Source of the DNA: Arthrobacter sp. ov407 | Lineage (GTDB): Bacteria; Actinomycetota; Actinomycetes; Actinomycetales; Micrococcaceae | Assembly: GCF_900102895.1 (NCBI RefSeq) | Contig: NZ_FNGD01000003.1 | Span: forward strand, 62,001 to 126,000 | Reading direction: 5' to 3' | DNA: 64,000 nucleotides | Shown: positions 53,705 to 62,948 of the stretch, piece after piece | Numbering within the stretch: the first letter of the stretch is position 1 | Layout of the letters: every line of letters begins with the position of its first letter | Position numbers and translations under genes: made by a program | Notes under the pieces: model-generated | Seen by the model: the letters and a program-made list of their open reading frames with translations, nothing else | Told to the model about the DNA's origin: nothing | Databases searched by the model: none

Positions 53705-53903
53705 TCCGCCCTGGCCATGCCCCCGCAAACATAGGTGCGGCGATCACTCCGGCGGGCCCAGCGCCGTGGGTTTCATCCGCTCTGGGTGACGGCATCAAGC
53801 CCAAGCGGCCATAACGTTGGGTTATCGCCGGTGGAGGCCGCCCCGGGGCTGGCCCTGACGGCGGAACTGCACCGGTTGCAAAGCCAGCGAATCGAAGTGA
53901 GTG

Positions 53904-55037
53904 ATGTCGGACCCAATCCACCGCGCAGCCGTCAGGTCCGAGTCGCGGGCGCTCGTCGTCGGCAGCGCGGGCTTCCTGGTCCTCGGCGTCGTCGCGTTCC
54001 TGCTGGTCGGGCGGGAACCTGTCCCATTGTCCGGACGGGGATCGGCCGGTGACATGGCTGCTCTCGGCGCGGGGGTTCTGGGGGCCGGGGCAGTGGTGGC
54101 CGGTTGCTTACAACGCGGGCAGCCCGGGTCGCTGCCGGCCCGCGGGGTCAGCCGGGTACGCAATGCCATCGACATCGCCGGCCTCGCGCTGGCCCACGCG
54201 TGTATCTTCCTGCTCGGCTGGCTGGCGCTGTTCTCGATCTTCCAGCGGGCGTTCATCGGTGCAGTCCTCTATCCAGTGGCGGCTGCCATCCTCGTCGGGA
54301 CCGCGGGCGCCATCAGCGCCTACAGCGCGTATCTCTCCGCGCTCAGCATGACCGCCTACCGGCTCTCCGCGCTCCTCGCCGGCTTTTTGGTCACCGGGAT
54401 ACTCACAAGCATGCTCACTGCCGAGAACCCGCAGTGGTGGCAGGAAAACCTCAGCGCCCTCGGCATGAGCTCCGACGTTTCCGGGGTGGCGTTCAACTTC
54501 ACCCTGATCGTCGCCGGCGTCGTGGTCACCACCCTGTCGGGCTACGCGACGGCGACGCTCGCGGCGACCGCGAAGACCTCCTCGGCCCTGCATCGGGTCA
54601 GGGTACTCGAGGGCGGCATCGTTCTTATCGGAGTCTTCCTCGCCGGCGTGGGACTATTCCCCGTCGATGAGCGCTTCGGGCTCCACACCATGGTCGCTTC
54701 CGGCATGGTGGTGGTGTTCGCGTCCCTGATCGTCCGCATCCGTGCCCTGGTTCCCTCCATCTCGGCGACCTTCGCTGCACTCGGATATGTCTTCCTTGCA
54801 GTCATCGTCGTCGCGGCTGTGCTGTGGTTCCCCATCGGCTACTACAACCTCACCGCCGTGGAGCTGATCGCCGCTTCGCTGGTCTTCGCCTGGCTCATCG
54901 TCCTGATCCGGAACCTCGCCGCCGTCGATGCCGACCAGTTCGACGCAGACCTCCAGGCGCGCCCGCTGTCACAACCCACCGGTGCGGCAGCCCCGTCGGC
55001 CCCAGCCGCAACGGACGGAATTGCGGCTGAACCGTGA
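53904..55037 (+). CDS. Multi-spanning membrane protein (DUF998-like)
   Basis: 377 residues with about ten hydrophobic helices. WWQENLSALGMSSDVSGVAFNFTL, VGLFPVDERFGLHTMVASGM (with His) and a disordered Pro/Ala C-terminus follow the DUF998 pattern of seven-to-nine-helix proteins of unknown function. The GTG at 53901 directly precedes the ATG. Convergent with thioredoxin reductase. Confidence 0.8.
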   Translation: MSDPIHRAAVRSESRALVVGSAGFLVLGVVAFLLVGREPVPLSGRGSAGDMAALGAGVLGAGAVVAGCLQRGQPGSLPARGVSRVRNAIDIAGLALAHACIFLLGWLALFSIFQRAFIGAVLYPVAAAILVGTAGAISAYSAYLSALSMTAYRLSALLAGFLVTGILTSMLTAENPQWWQENLSALGMSSDVSGVAFNFTLIVAGVVVTTLSGYATATLAATAKTSSALHRVRVLEGGIVLIGVFLAGVGLFPVDERFGLHTMVASGMVVVFASLIVRIRALVPSISATFAALGYVFLAVIVVAAVLWFPIGYYNLTAVELIAASLVFAWLIVLIRNLAAVDADQFDADLQARPLSQPTGAAAPSAPAATDGIAAEP

Positions 55038-55100
55038 GTACTGCCGGCCCAGTGTGAAGCTTCCCCGGTCTGAAGCTGTCCCGAGGGCCGGCCCGGTGGT

Positions 55101-56078
55101 CTACGAGTGGGTGGGTTCTTCGACCAGTGCGGTGGCGATACTGTCGGCGTCGTCGAGCGCGGCAAGGTAGCGTTCGGCGTCGAGGGCCGCGGCACAACCG
55201 GTCCCGGCGGCGGTGATGGCCTGCCGGTAGCGGTGGTCCACGGCGTCGCCGCAGGCGAAGACGCCGGAAAGGTTCGTGACCGTGGTGGGGGAGTCGACCT
55301 TGATGTAGCCCTCGGCGTCCAGGTCCACCTGGCCGCCGAGCAGTTCGGTCCGCGGGAGGTGGCCGATCGCGACGAAGATGCCGGTGGCGCCGTGTTCACG
55401 AGTTTCACCGGTGCGGGTGTCGGTCAGGGTGACGCCGGTGACCTTGGAGTCCCCGTTGATGGCCGTGACGGCAGAGTTCCACGCGAAGCTGATCTTGGGG
55501 TTGTCCTTGGCGCGCTGGGCCATGATGCGGGAGGCCCGGAGCTCGCCCTTGCGAACGACCACCGTGACGGTCTTCCCGAAGCGCGTCAGGAACGTGGCTT
55601 CCTCCATCGCCGAGTCGCCGCCGCCGACCACGATGATGTCCTGGTCGCGGAAGAAGAAGCCGTCGCAGGTGGCGCACCAGGAGAGCCCGTGGCCGCTGAA
55701 CTTCTTCTCCTCGGGCAGGCCGAGTTCCTTGTAGGCGGAGCCGGTGGCGAGGATGACGGCGGGAGCCTCGTGCGTCTCGCCGGCTCCGGTGACCACGCGC
55801 TTGAGATGGCCGGTGAGCCGGACTTCGGTGACGTCGTCGAACACCACCTGGGCGCCGAATTTCTCCGCCTGCTGCTGGAGGCCGTCCATCAATTCCGGGC
55901 CCTGGATGCCGCCCGGGAAGCCGGGGAAGTTCTCCACCTCGGTCGTGTTCATGAGGGCGCCCCCTGCGGTGACGGAGCCGGCGATGACCTGCGGTTCGAG
56001 GCCGGCGCGGGCGGCGTAGATTGCCGCGGAGTAGCCGGCAGGACCGGATCCGATGATGATCAGCTGTTGGGTGCTCAT
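55101..56078 (-). CDS. trxB: Thioredoxin reductase
   Basis: 325 residues. FAD motif GSGPAGYSAAIYAARAGL, redox-active WCATCDGFFF (about residues 134-141), NADPH motif VGGGDSAMEEA, and C-terminal FACGDAVDHRYRQAITAAGTGCAAALDAE. Reduces thioredoxin with NADPH in the cytoplasm. CAGGAGA precedes the ATG. No thioredoxin gene lies in this window. A palindrome lies about 80 bases upstream. Confidence 0.96.
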   Translation of the reverse strand: MSTQQLIIIGSGPAGYSAAIYAARAGLEPQVIAGSVTAGGALMNTTEVENFPGFPGGIQGPELMDGLQQQAEKFGAQVVFDDVTEVRLTGHLKRVVTGAGETHEAPAVILATGSAYKELGLPEEKKFSGHGLSWCATCDGFFFRDQDIIVVGGGDSAMEEATFLTRFGKTVTVVVRKGELRASRIMAQRAKDNPKISFAWNSAVTAINGDSKVTGVTLTDTRTGETREHGATGIFVAIGHLPRTELLGGQVDLDAEGYIKVDSPTTVTNLSGVFACGDAVDHRYRQAITAAGTGCAAALDAERYLAALDDADSIATALVEEPTHS

Positions 56079-56156
56079 TGGGATGTCTCCTGATGGAGCT
56101 GAACTGACGGGAACTACGGGTAACGATATTGAACGCCGGGTCACCGGTGCCGGCCA

Positions 56157-56173
56157 TCACCCGTTTCGGGTGA
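56157..56173. promoter_or_regulatory. Palindrome TCACCC..GGGTGA, site 1
   Basis: TCACCCGTTTCGGGTGA, a perfect inverted repeat with a 3-base centre, about 80 bases upstream of trxB. Related palindromes occur at 61886 and 61943 and a degraded one at 57031. Confidence 0.45.
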
Positions 56174-56238
56174 CCCGAGTCCACTGCGGGACGGCGCAGC
56201 TGTGCGGCGCGGCTACAGGTAGCGGCGATAGGCCGCGG

Positions 56239-56883
56239 CTAGGCGGAGACCAGCGTCTGCGTCAGGATCGTGCCGCCAACCCCGGCCAGGACCGCGCCCG
56301 AACTCCCGACGACGATCCGGCTGGTTCGGGGCCGTGCGAGGAAGCCGGTGACGTTCTTGAGCGCGCTGAGCACCAGCACGTACCAGGCCAACGCGATCAC
56401 TAGAAAAATGCCGGCCATCAAGGCGTGCTGAGCGAGGGGCGGCAACGGGGCGAGATTGAATTGCGGGAACAGTGACAAGTAGAAGACGGCGACTTTCGGG
56501 TTGAGCAGGTTGCTCACCATTCCTTGCACGAAAGGCGAACTCCCACCGCGCTGGCGTCCGGAGACGGGTGCCGCGGGCAGGCTGTTTTTCAGGGGAGTTC
56601 TGGCGAATGCCTCTGCGAGCGCCCGGGCCCCAAGGTAAAGCAGGTACGCGGCCCCGGCGATCCGGATTCCGGTCCCGACAGCCTCCGATGCCCCCAACAG
56701 CGCCGTGACACCGAGCACGGCCAGCGCGGCAAGAATCGAGTTGCCCACCATGATTCCGGCCACGGCTGTTGCCGCCGCTTTCGGGCCGCGGGCTGCATTC
56801 CTGATGACGAGCGCAAAGTCGGGGCCGGGCACCAGGACCACGACGAGGCAGGTCAGCACAAAGGCCGTTAGCTGTTCGACCAT
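56239..56883 (-). CDS. LysE/RhtB-family amino-acid exporter
   Basis: 214 residues with six membrane helices. LVVVLVPGPDFALVIRNAARGPKAA carries the family's PGPD motif and GMVSNLLNPKVAVFYLSLFPQF its second signature. It exports amino acids or derivatives. Divergent from the MFS gene with 291 bases between the two translation starts. Confidence 0.93.
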   Translation of the reverse strand: MVEQLTAFVLTCLVVVLVPGPDFALVIRNAARGPKAAATAVAGIMVGNSILAALAVLGVTALLGASEAVGTGIRIAGAAYLLYLGARALAEAFARTPLKNSLPAAPVSGRQRGGSSPFVQGMVSNLLNPKVAVFYLSLFPQFNLAPLPPLAQHALMAGIFLVIALAWYVLVLSALKNVTGFLARPRTSRIVVGSSGAVLAGVGGTILTQTLVSA

Positions 56884-57174
56884 TTTGCATTGCCTCCGGG
56901 AGCCGGGCTCTTTGGTGGGACGTCAAAAGAATGCCCCCGCAATTGAGCCAGGGCAGTCTCCTAGGTTAGGCCATCTTGGCGTGTGGCCCGCATTCCTCTC
57001 TGGCCAATCCGGACCGTGCGGGCCGAAACCTCACCCGCCGGGCATGATTCGGACTGGACGGCGGCCAGCTAGCGTGGCATCAGCATCCCACCGGCGTGGG
57101 CACTGGCGGGATGCGGTCCGGCAGCGCCAGCTTCTACGCGTGCGCCTGCCCGGTCCTACGCCAGAGGAGGCGGC
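56884..57174. other. Divergent intergenic region between lysE-type and MFS genes
   Basis: Must contain both promoters. TCACCCGCCGGGCATGA (57031-57047) resembles the palindromes near trxB and the amidotransferase. TAGGTTAGGCCAT near 56965 includes possible -10 sequences. No further gene is seen apart from the short leader ORF at 57175. Confidence 0.4.
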
Positions 57175-57231
57175 ATGTCCTGCTGTGAAACGACCCGGGA
57201 CGCGGCGAGCCGCGGGGATGGCCAACCATGA
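57175..57231 (+). CDS. Short leader ORF with tandem Cys codons
   Basis: 18 codons, MSCCETTRDAASRGDGQP, with an excellent ribosome site AGAGGAGG seven bases upstream. Its TGA overlaps the ATG of the MFS gene (ATGA). The MFS start lacks a good site of its own, so its translation is probably coupled to this peptide. Two adjacent Cys codons (3 and 4) recall Cys-rich upstream ORFs that sense cysteine supply in mycobacteria. The role here is inference. Confidence 0.6.
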   Translation: MSCCETTRDAASRGDGQP

Positions 57232-58838
57232 ACTCTTCCAACGGCGCCGGGACTAACGACGTCGGGAACGAACCGGCGCAGTTCAACCAGAAACTCGCGT
57301 TGCTGCTGGCGATGGCGATGTTCGTGCTGGTTGTCGACACGTCGATCATGAACGTCTCCATCTCGGCCGTGGTCAAGGACATCAACAGCACCGTCAGCGA
57401 TCTTCAGGCGACAATCGCGATCGAAGCGCTGGTGTCCGCCGCATTCATCCTGATCGGCGGCAAAGTGGGCGACCTGATCGGTCGCAAACGCGCCTATATC
57501 CTGGGCCTCTGCGGTTATGCCGTCGGCGCCATAGCCATGACGCTGGCCCAGAGCATTGTGCCGATCCTCATTTTCTGGGCATTGATTGGCGGTCTGGGCG
57601 CCTCGCTCCTCCTTCCGGCCATGCAGTCCCTGATCCACGGCAACTTCGACGGAGAAGCCCGGAAGCGGGTCTATGCCCTCGTCGGGGCATCCGCAGCGAT
57701 CGCCGCCGCCGTCGGACCCCTGCTCGGCGGCTTTATCACCACGTTCCTGTCCTGGCGCGTCGCGTTCCTGCTGGAAGCCGTCATCATCGCGGTCATCCTG
57801 TCCGGAATCAAGCTCGTTAAGGACGTGCCGTACACGGGGCCACGGGAGTTCGACGTCGTCGGATCGGTCCTCTCCGTCGTGGGCATGGGCGGCGTCGTCC
57901 TCGGCATCCTGGTCTGGCAGGAGGGCGGCGAAGCTGTTGGCGCCCTCATCATCATCGGTGCCGCCGGCCTTGTCAGCCTGTTCTATTGGCTCGTGCGGCG
58001 CGAGCGTCTTAACAAGCCGACGCTCCTGGATCCGGGGCTTCTCCGACTACATGCCTTCCGGCTGGGCGCCACGCAGCAAATGCTCCAGCAGATTGCCCTC
58101 GGCGGCACCATGATCGTGCTGCCGATCTACCTTCAGATGGTGCTCGAATACAACGCCCTGCAGGCAGGATTGTCCATTTCGCCGCTCTCACTCAGCATGT
58201 TCGGCATCGCCCTGCTCGCCGGCCGGAGGGCGGGAGCACGACGCCCGGCCAGCATCATCCGGTGGGGCTTCATCCTTCTGATGGTGGGACTGATCGCCGT
58301 CCTCCCCGTCGTGCCCCGCGCGGACTCCGGCTGGTGGCTCCTGATCCCGCTGGTTATTGCCGGCTGCGGTCTCGGGCTGTTGGTATCGCAGCTGAACAAC
58401 TACACGTTGTCTCCAATCTCGGACGAACGCGTCAGTGAGGCCGCCGGCGTGAACTCGGCCGCGGGCTCGTTCGGACTCTCTTTCGGGCTCGCCTTTGCCG
58501 GAGCCATCATGCTGGCATCCCTCTCGATCATCTTCACCAGCCTGGCGACATCCAGCACAGTTCTCCCGCCCGCCGAGCAGCAGCAGGTCGCGCAGGTCCT
58601 CGAAGAAGACGCGCAGATAATGAGCAACACCCAGCTTGCTGAACTCCTCGCCGGGCAGCCGCCGGCGATCCAGGCCGAAATCATCCGCATCAACACGGAA
58701 GCCCGGCCCATTTCCCTCCAGATTGGCCTGCTCATTCCGATACTCGCCAGTGCCGCTGGCCTCCTCATCTCCTTCCGCATGATGCGGCTTCCCGATCCCA
58801 AGCCCGCGGGCGCCGGTGAGGGGACAGTCCTGGGCTGA
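57228..58838 (+). CDS. MFS drug-exporter-type transporter (DHA2-like)
   Basis: 536 residues with about 14 helices. MFVLVVDTSIMNVSISAVV is helix 1 with the DHA2 Asp motif; GGKVGDLIGRKRAYILG is the helix 2-3 loop; GPLLGGFITTFLSWRVAF is motif C. A large extracellular loop (about 445-500) precedes the last helix. Likely a proton-driven multidrug exporter. Expression appears coupled to the short leader ORF at 57175. Confidence 0.9.
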   Translation: MNSSNGAGTNDVGNEPAQFNQKLALLLAMAMFVLVVDTSIMNVSISAVVKDINSTVSDLQATIAIEALVSAAFILIGGKVGDLIGRKRAYILGLCGYAVGAIAMTLAQSIVPILIFWALIGGLGASLLLPAMQSLIHGNFDGEARKRVYALVGASAAIAAAVGPLLGGFITTFLSWRVAFLLEAVIIAVILSGIKLVKDVPYTGPREFDVVGSVLSVVGMGGVVLGILVWQEGGEAVGALIIIGAAGLVSLFYWLVRRERLNKPTLLDPGLLRLHAFRLGATQQMLQQIALGGTMIVLPIYLQMVLEYNALQAGLSISPLSLSMFGIALLAGRRAGARRPASIIRWGFILLMVGLIAVLPVVPRADSGWWLLIPLVIAGCGLGLLVSQLNNYTLSPISDERVSEAAGVNSAAGSFGLSFGLAFAGAIMLASLSIIFTSLATSSTVLPPAEQQQVAQVLEEDAQIMSNTQLAELLAGQPPAIQAEIIRINTEARPISLQIGLLIPILASAAGLLISFRMMRLPDPKPAGAGEGTVLG

Positions 58839-58885
58839 GCCTCCCGGCGGCCGCGGCTTGGGCCCGATCTGCGCGGCATCTCCGG

Positions 58886-59551
58886 TCAGAGTTGCAGGAG
58901 GCTGTAGCCGACGAGGAAGAGCCCGATCACCAGGGTGACGATCGCCGCTATCCTGCGTCCGTGGCGCTGCAGCCAGTTGTAGAGGGTGGTCAAGGTTCCT
59001 TGGGCGCGCTCCGGAGAGTGCAGCCACATGGCGACCGGAACGACGACGGCGGACTGGGCCACGGCGGCGTAGGCGAGGACCAGCAGGCTCCCTTCCAGCG
59101 GCGGCAGTTCCTGGACACTGATCACGGCACCTGCCGTGACGGCCAGCAGGATTGCCTTGGGACGAAGGTTCAAGCCCAGACCCAGGACGACGAATTCCCA
59201 GGGCGGGGCGGAGTGGAACCGTGACTTCATTTTGCCAAGCATGGCGTTCTCCCGGCGGCTTTTGCTCAGGAGGAGGTACACGGAGTACGCAATCAGAAGT
59301 GCACCGATCACAATAGCAAACTGGGCCACTAATTCGTCCTTGCGCAGGCGCGGCCTGACGGGCAAGAATTGCAGGCCGACCGCCGCCAGGCCCACGACCA
59401 CAACCGAACCCGCAAGGCTGCCGATCAGGAAGGGAAGGGCGCCGCGGCGTGGATTTGGGGAGAGCAGAATCATGATCGTCACACTGACAGGCACGGTGCT
59501 CATCGCCCCGGCGAGGGCGAAGAGCACCAGGCTGGTGATGGTGCTCATCAT
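58886..59551 (-). CDS. GAP-family membrane protein (Sap-like)
   Basis: 221 residues with six helices. MSTVPVSVTIMILLSPNPRRGALPFLIGSLAG and VVLGLGLNLRPKAILLAVTAG match the GAP (peptidoglycolipid-addressing) family, known in mycobacteria for export of surface glycolipids. ATGATG start. The next minus-strand gene upstream ends 39 bases away. Confidence 0.85.
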   Translation of the reverse strand: MMSTITSLVLFALAGAMSTVPVSVTIMILLSPNPRRGALPFLIGSLAGSVVVVGLAAVGLQFLPVRPRLRKDELVAQFAIVIGALLIAYSVYLLLSKSRRENAMLGKMKSRFHSAPPWEFVVLGLGLNLRPKAILLAVTAGAVISVQELPPLEGSLLVLAYAAVAQSAVVVPVAMWLHSPERAQGTLTTLYNWLQRHGRRIAAIVTLVIGLFLVGYSLLQL

Positions 59552-59590
59552 CCGACTCTCACCTGCCTCGGGCAGCACCCTGGCGGCACG

Positions 59591-60745
59591 TCATGCCTTC
59601 GGTGCGCTGCCGGTGTCCGGACGGCCTGGTCGCGACCGTCCGCGGCGGGCGCGGATTGCCTCGTCCTCTTGCTTGAGGAGCTGTGCCACATCCTTCTGGT
59701 CGCCGGTCATTGGCCGCCACCATGCGATCCTAGGATCGGAATCGAGCAGGATGGCGCGAACGAAGAGCGTCAGGGGGACGGCGAGGATGGCACCGGTAGG
59801 ACCCAGGACCACGGCCCAGAAGAGGACGGAGATAAAGGTCAGAGTCTCGCTGAGCGACACGGCGTTGCCCACGTACTTCGGTTGAATGATGGACTGGATG
59901 ACGCTGTTGATCCCGCCATAGATGACGATGATGGCCACGACGGTCGGCCAGCCACCGGTGAGGAATCCAAAGAAGAGCGGCGGGATGATCGCGATGAAGT
60001 AGCCAATGTTGGGGATGAAGCTGCAGATGAAGGACAGCAATCCCCAGAGCAGTGCCCCGGGGACTTGCAGGATGACCAGGAACAGCCAGTTGAACAAGCC
60101 TTGGGCGAGCCCCAGGACCGTGGTGGCGACCATATAGCGGCGCACGCCGGTTCCGTAGCCGTCAAGCGCGGTGACCAGTGCCGGCCGGTGGTAGTTCAGA
60201 TGGGTCATGATCACCGGTACGCGCGAGCCGTCCATCGCCATGAGGATGAGCATTGTCAAAATGATCACGAGGCTGGCCACCAGGCTCGCGATGCTCCCCA
60301 GTAGGCCGCCGAGGAACCCCAGGATACCTCCCGGAGTAATCCCGTTCAGGACTTCCTGGGCTTGCTCAGGGCCAAAGCCCAAAGATTCCAGCGCACTGGC
60401 AATCGTGGCGCCGAGCTGCGCCATTTGGGGGGCGTATTGCGGCAGCAGCGCGGAGAACTGGGCGAGCGAGGCAATGAGGACTACAGCAAAGGCGGTCAGC
60501 AATCCGAAGACGGCCGCGATTGTAGTCCCAGTGGCAAGTCCCCGGGAAATTCCTCGAGCCTGCATCCAGCGGCGGATGGGATGGACACACAGCGTGAGCA
60601 CGAACGCAAAGAACACCGGGGTGACAATTCCCCGTATCGCACCAAGGCCGAAAGTCACGACGGTCGCGCCAGCTAGGGCGAGCAGGATGGTTACGCTGCG
60701 GGGGAGGGCCGTACGTGGATCGGATTCCGATGAAACCGGCTCCAT
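59591..60745 (-). CDS. AI-2E family transporter (YdiK/TqsA-like)
   Basis: 384 residues with eight helices and the family's pattern FVLTLCVHPIRRWMQARGISRGLAT, VPGALLWGLLSFICSFIPNIGYFIAIIPP and GAILAVPLTLFVRAILL. Members are exporters or antiporters; a role in AI-2 transport is not proven for most. The C-terminal tail is basic and disordered (RARRGRSRPGRP). GAGGG precedes the ATG. Confidence 0.92.
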   Translation of the reverse strand: MEPVSSESDPRTALPRSVTILLALAGATVVTFGLGAIRGIVTPVFFAFVLTLCVHPIRRWMQARGISRGLATGTTIAAVFGLLTAFAVVLIASLAQFSALLPQYAPQMAQLGATIASALESLGFGPEQAQEVLNGITPGGILGFLGGLLGSIASLVASLVIILTMLILMAMDGSRVPVIMTHLNYHRPALVTALDGYGTGVRRYMVATTVLGLAQGLFNWLFLVILQVPGALLWGLLSFICSFIPNIGYFIAIIPPLFFGFLTGGWPTVVAIIVIYGGINSVIQSIIQPKYVGNAVSLSETLTFISVLFWAVVLGPTGAILAVPLTLFVRAILLDSDPRIAWWRPMTGDQKDVAQLLKQEDEAIRARRGRSRPGRPDTGSAPKA

Positions 60746-60852
60746 TGAGCCCTCCTTGGTTCAGCCTGGTTCCACCTTAGAGGCGGGGAGAGGTGCTGAG
60801 TAGTGAGTTCATTGTGGCTTGCTCCCCGGCTATTAGGGATCCCCGATCTGAG

Positions 60853-61239
60853 TCAGACGACTACTTTGCTCTTGATCCGGTTGTACTCCTCGGGAGTGAT
60901 GGTTCCAGCGTCCATGAGCGCCTTGGCCTTGGCGATCTCCTCAGTCGGGCTCGCTGTGGCCACCTGGCGAATGTAGGCATCTGTTTCAGCCTGGCTTTGG
61001 CGGGCCCGCTCCATTGACCGCTCCGCCATCCCCTTGCCGCGCGCAATCATGTACGCCAGCACGGACAGGAGGGGTACAAAGACCAGGAAGAGGATCCAGA
61101 CGGCCTTCCACCAGCCGCTGAGTTCGTGGTCGCGAAAGAGGTCGCCGATCACCATGAACAACGCCCAAAGGAAGGCGAAGAACGCATAGAAGATAAACAG
61201 CCACCAGATAAAATCCCAAAAGTTCTCAAAGAAACTCAT
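60853..61239 (-). CDS. SHOCT-domain membrane protein
   Basis: 128 residues. Two hydrophobic helices (IWWLFIFYAFFAFLWALFMVI and WWKAVWILFLVFVPLLSVLAYMI) resembling a phospholipase-D-nuclease N-terminal module, a charged linker, then a SHOCT segment (EEIAKAKALMDAGTITPEEYNRIKSK) at about 98-125. Such proteins are common actinobacterial membrane proteins of unknown role. Confidence 0.87.
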   Translation of the reverse strand: MSFFENFWDFIWWLFIFYAFFAFLWALFMVIGDLFRDHELSGWWKAVWILFLVFVPLLSVLAYMIARGKGMAERSMERARQSQAETDAYIRQVATASPTEEIAKAKALMDAGTITPEEYNRIKSKVVV

Positions 61240-61329
61240 TTGGCTTCCCTACTTTCATTTGGCCAACGTTGTTTGTGGACGGGGCTCTGGGCGGGATGAT
61301 TTCACATGTCCAGGTTCCGGGCGGCCGAC

Positions 61330-61773
61330 CTAGCACTTGACATCATTCGAGAGGTCGCTGACGGCGGCCTGCACGTTTGCGGCTTCGTCCCGCAGGGAGT
61401 TGAAGGCCTGGGTCAGTGTCGCGGTGTCGGGAACGGCGTTGACTGCGGAAGTAAACTTCTGTTGGGCAGACTTGACGGCATCCACCCGTTCTTTGGCCGC
61501 GTCACTGGCTGCATTAAGGAGATCGTCATAGGCTTTCTTGACCTGATCCCGGGCCGCCTGGATCTGCTCCACCGTGGCACCTGGCTTGAGCGTGTCCTTG
61601 AAATTCGTCAACGATGCGGAGAACGCATCGGAGGCAGCGCAAACCGGTGAAACGCTTTGCGTCTGGCTGGTGCCGGGGCTGGTGCTCGGGCTTGTGGTGC
61701 TGCAGCCGGCGAGAAGCCCGATTGCTGCCCCGAGCGCGATCATTCGCGCGAGGACTGGTTGTGGTCTCGACAT
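61330..61773 (-). CDS. Putative lipoprotein
   Basis: 147 residues with a type II signal peptide: positively charged start, hydrophobic core and lipobox LLAG-C24. A Ser/Thr/Pro linker follows, then a helical repeat-rich domain with Cys near both ends (VCAASD and DVKC) that may form a disulphide. Exported and lipid-anchored; function unknown. Confidence 0.88.
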   Translation of the reverse strand: MSRPQPVLARMIALGAAIGLLAGCSTTSPSTSPGTSQTQSVSPVCAASDAFSASLTNFKDTLKPGATVEQIQAARDQVKKAYDDLLNAASDAAKERVDAVKSAQQKFTSAVNAVPDTATLTQAFNSLRDEAANVQAAVSDLSNDVKC

Positions 61774-61885
61774 TTGAGGCCCCTCTCTCCGCTATTCGTG
61801 GGCTTGCGCTCTTTCACAGGCTTGCGCCTGGCAGCCCAATCACTGGCAGGTACCACCAGTGTTGGCTTCGCGCCGCGCGGGCGCC

Positions 61886-61902
61886 TCACCCGCCGGGGGT
61901 GA
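61886..61902. promoter_or_regulatory. Palindrome TCACCC..GGGTGA, site 2
   Basis: TCACCCGCCGGGGGTGA, inverted repeat of six bases around a five-base centre, in the divergent region between the lipoprotein and amidotransferase genes. 58 bases before site 3. Confidence 0.45.
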
Positions 61903-61942
61903 TCCTGGGGAGGTGCCCGGGGCCAAGCCCATGGCTGGCCGA

Positions 61943-61958
61943 ATCACCCCCGGGTGAT
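61943..61958. promoter_or_regulatory. Palindrome TCACCC..GGGTGA, site 3
   Basis: ATCACCCCCGGGTGAT, palindromic in 14 of 16 positions, 56 bases before the amidotransferase ATG. It lies near the expected promoter and could be an operator. Confidence 0.45.
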
Positions 61959-62013
61959 GATGTGCTCGCCCGGTACGCGTGATGGACTTCTGTTCAAAAT
62001 GGAGGAGGACGCC

Positions 62014-62844
62014 ATGTGCCGTTGGCTAGCGTATTCGGGTTCGCCGGTGCTAATTGAGGAGCTGTTGTACAAACCCACCAACTCGCTCGTGATGCAGAGC
62101 AAACACGCCAAAATGGGCGTTGAAACCACCAACGGGGACGGCTTCGGTGTGGGCTGGTACGGATCCGCGCCGTATCCCGGGCTGTTCCACAGCACGGAGC
62201 CGGCCTGGAATGACCGCAACCTCCGGGAGTTGTCCGCCCAAGCATCGGCCGGCCGCGTCTTCGCGCACATCCGTGCCTCGACCGGCTCGGCAGTCCAACA
62301 GACAAACTGCCATCCATTCCGCCACGGCCGCTGGCTGTGGATGCACAACGGGCTCATCAGGGATTTTCCGACCGTCAAGCGCGACTTGGTCATGGCCGTT
62401 GACCCAACGCTCTTTCCGCTGATCGAGGGAGCCACGGACTCAGAGCTCTTCTTTTTCCTCGCGCTGACCTTCGGACTGGAGCAGGACCCGCGAGCGGCCG
62501 TAGCTGCCGCGGTTGGACTGATTGAAGACGTCGGCCGGCGCCACGGCATCGAGCAGCCGCTCCAGATGACCGTCGCCACTACCGACGGCGACACCACGTG
62601 GGCGTTCCGCTACTCGAGTGAGCGGCAGTCCCGGTCGCTGTTCCACAGCACCGACATCGCGACCCTTCGCGCCCAGTACCCGGAGAACCCGTTGCTTCAT
62701 GACCTAGCGGACAATGCGCGCCTGGTCGTCTCCGAACCGCTGGGGGATCTCCGCGGGGCGTGGCGGGAAGTACCCGAGGCTACCTGCGTGGTGGTGCACG
62801 GCAGCGGGGAAGACCTGTTCCCGTTCTCGCCGACAGCGCCCTAG
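62014..62844 (+). CDS. Class II glutamine amidotransferase (YafJ/EgtC-like)
   Basis: 276 residues. Cys2 (MCRWLAYSG) becomes the N-terminal nucleophile after Met removal. GDGFGVGWYG and FAHIRASTGSAVQQTNCHPF, HNGLIRDF build the glutamine site. GGAGGAGG fixes the start. Family members either hydrolyse glutamine or, like EgtC, gamma-glutamyl amides. No ergothioneine genes lie nearby, so the substrate is open. Confidence 0.92.
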   Translation: MCRWLAYSGSPVLIEELLYKPTNSLVMQSKHAKMGVETTNGDGFGVGWYGSAPYPGLFHSTEPAWNDRNLRELSAQASAGRVFAHIRASTGSAVQQTNCHPFRHGRWLWMHNGLIRDFPTVKRDLVMAVDPTLFPLIEGATDSELFFFLALTFGLEQDPRAAVAAAVGLIEDVGRRHGIEQPLQMTVATTDGDTTWAFRYSSERQSRSLFHSTDIATLRAQYPENPLLHDLADNARLVVSEPLGDLRGAWREVPEATCVVVHGSGEDLFPFSPTAP

Positions 62845-62948
62845 CGCCGGCTACTGGGCCCTGACGCCTGCTACGGAGTCCAACAGAGTCCGGACCGACG
62901 TGTCCGGGCGCCTTTTGACTGCCGCCTTCTGACCATGCCGTGGCTCCC

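Noticed and set aside
53811..53825. ATAAC..GTTAT inverted repeat upstream of the DUF998-like gene
   Set aside because: Only five-base arms; too short to separate from chance.
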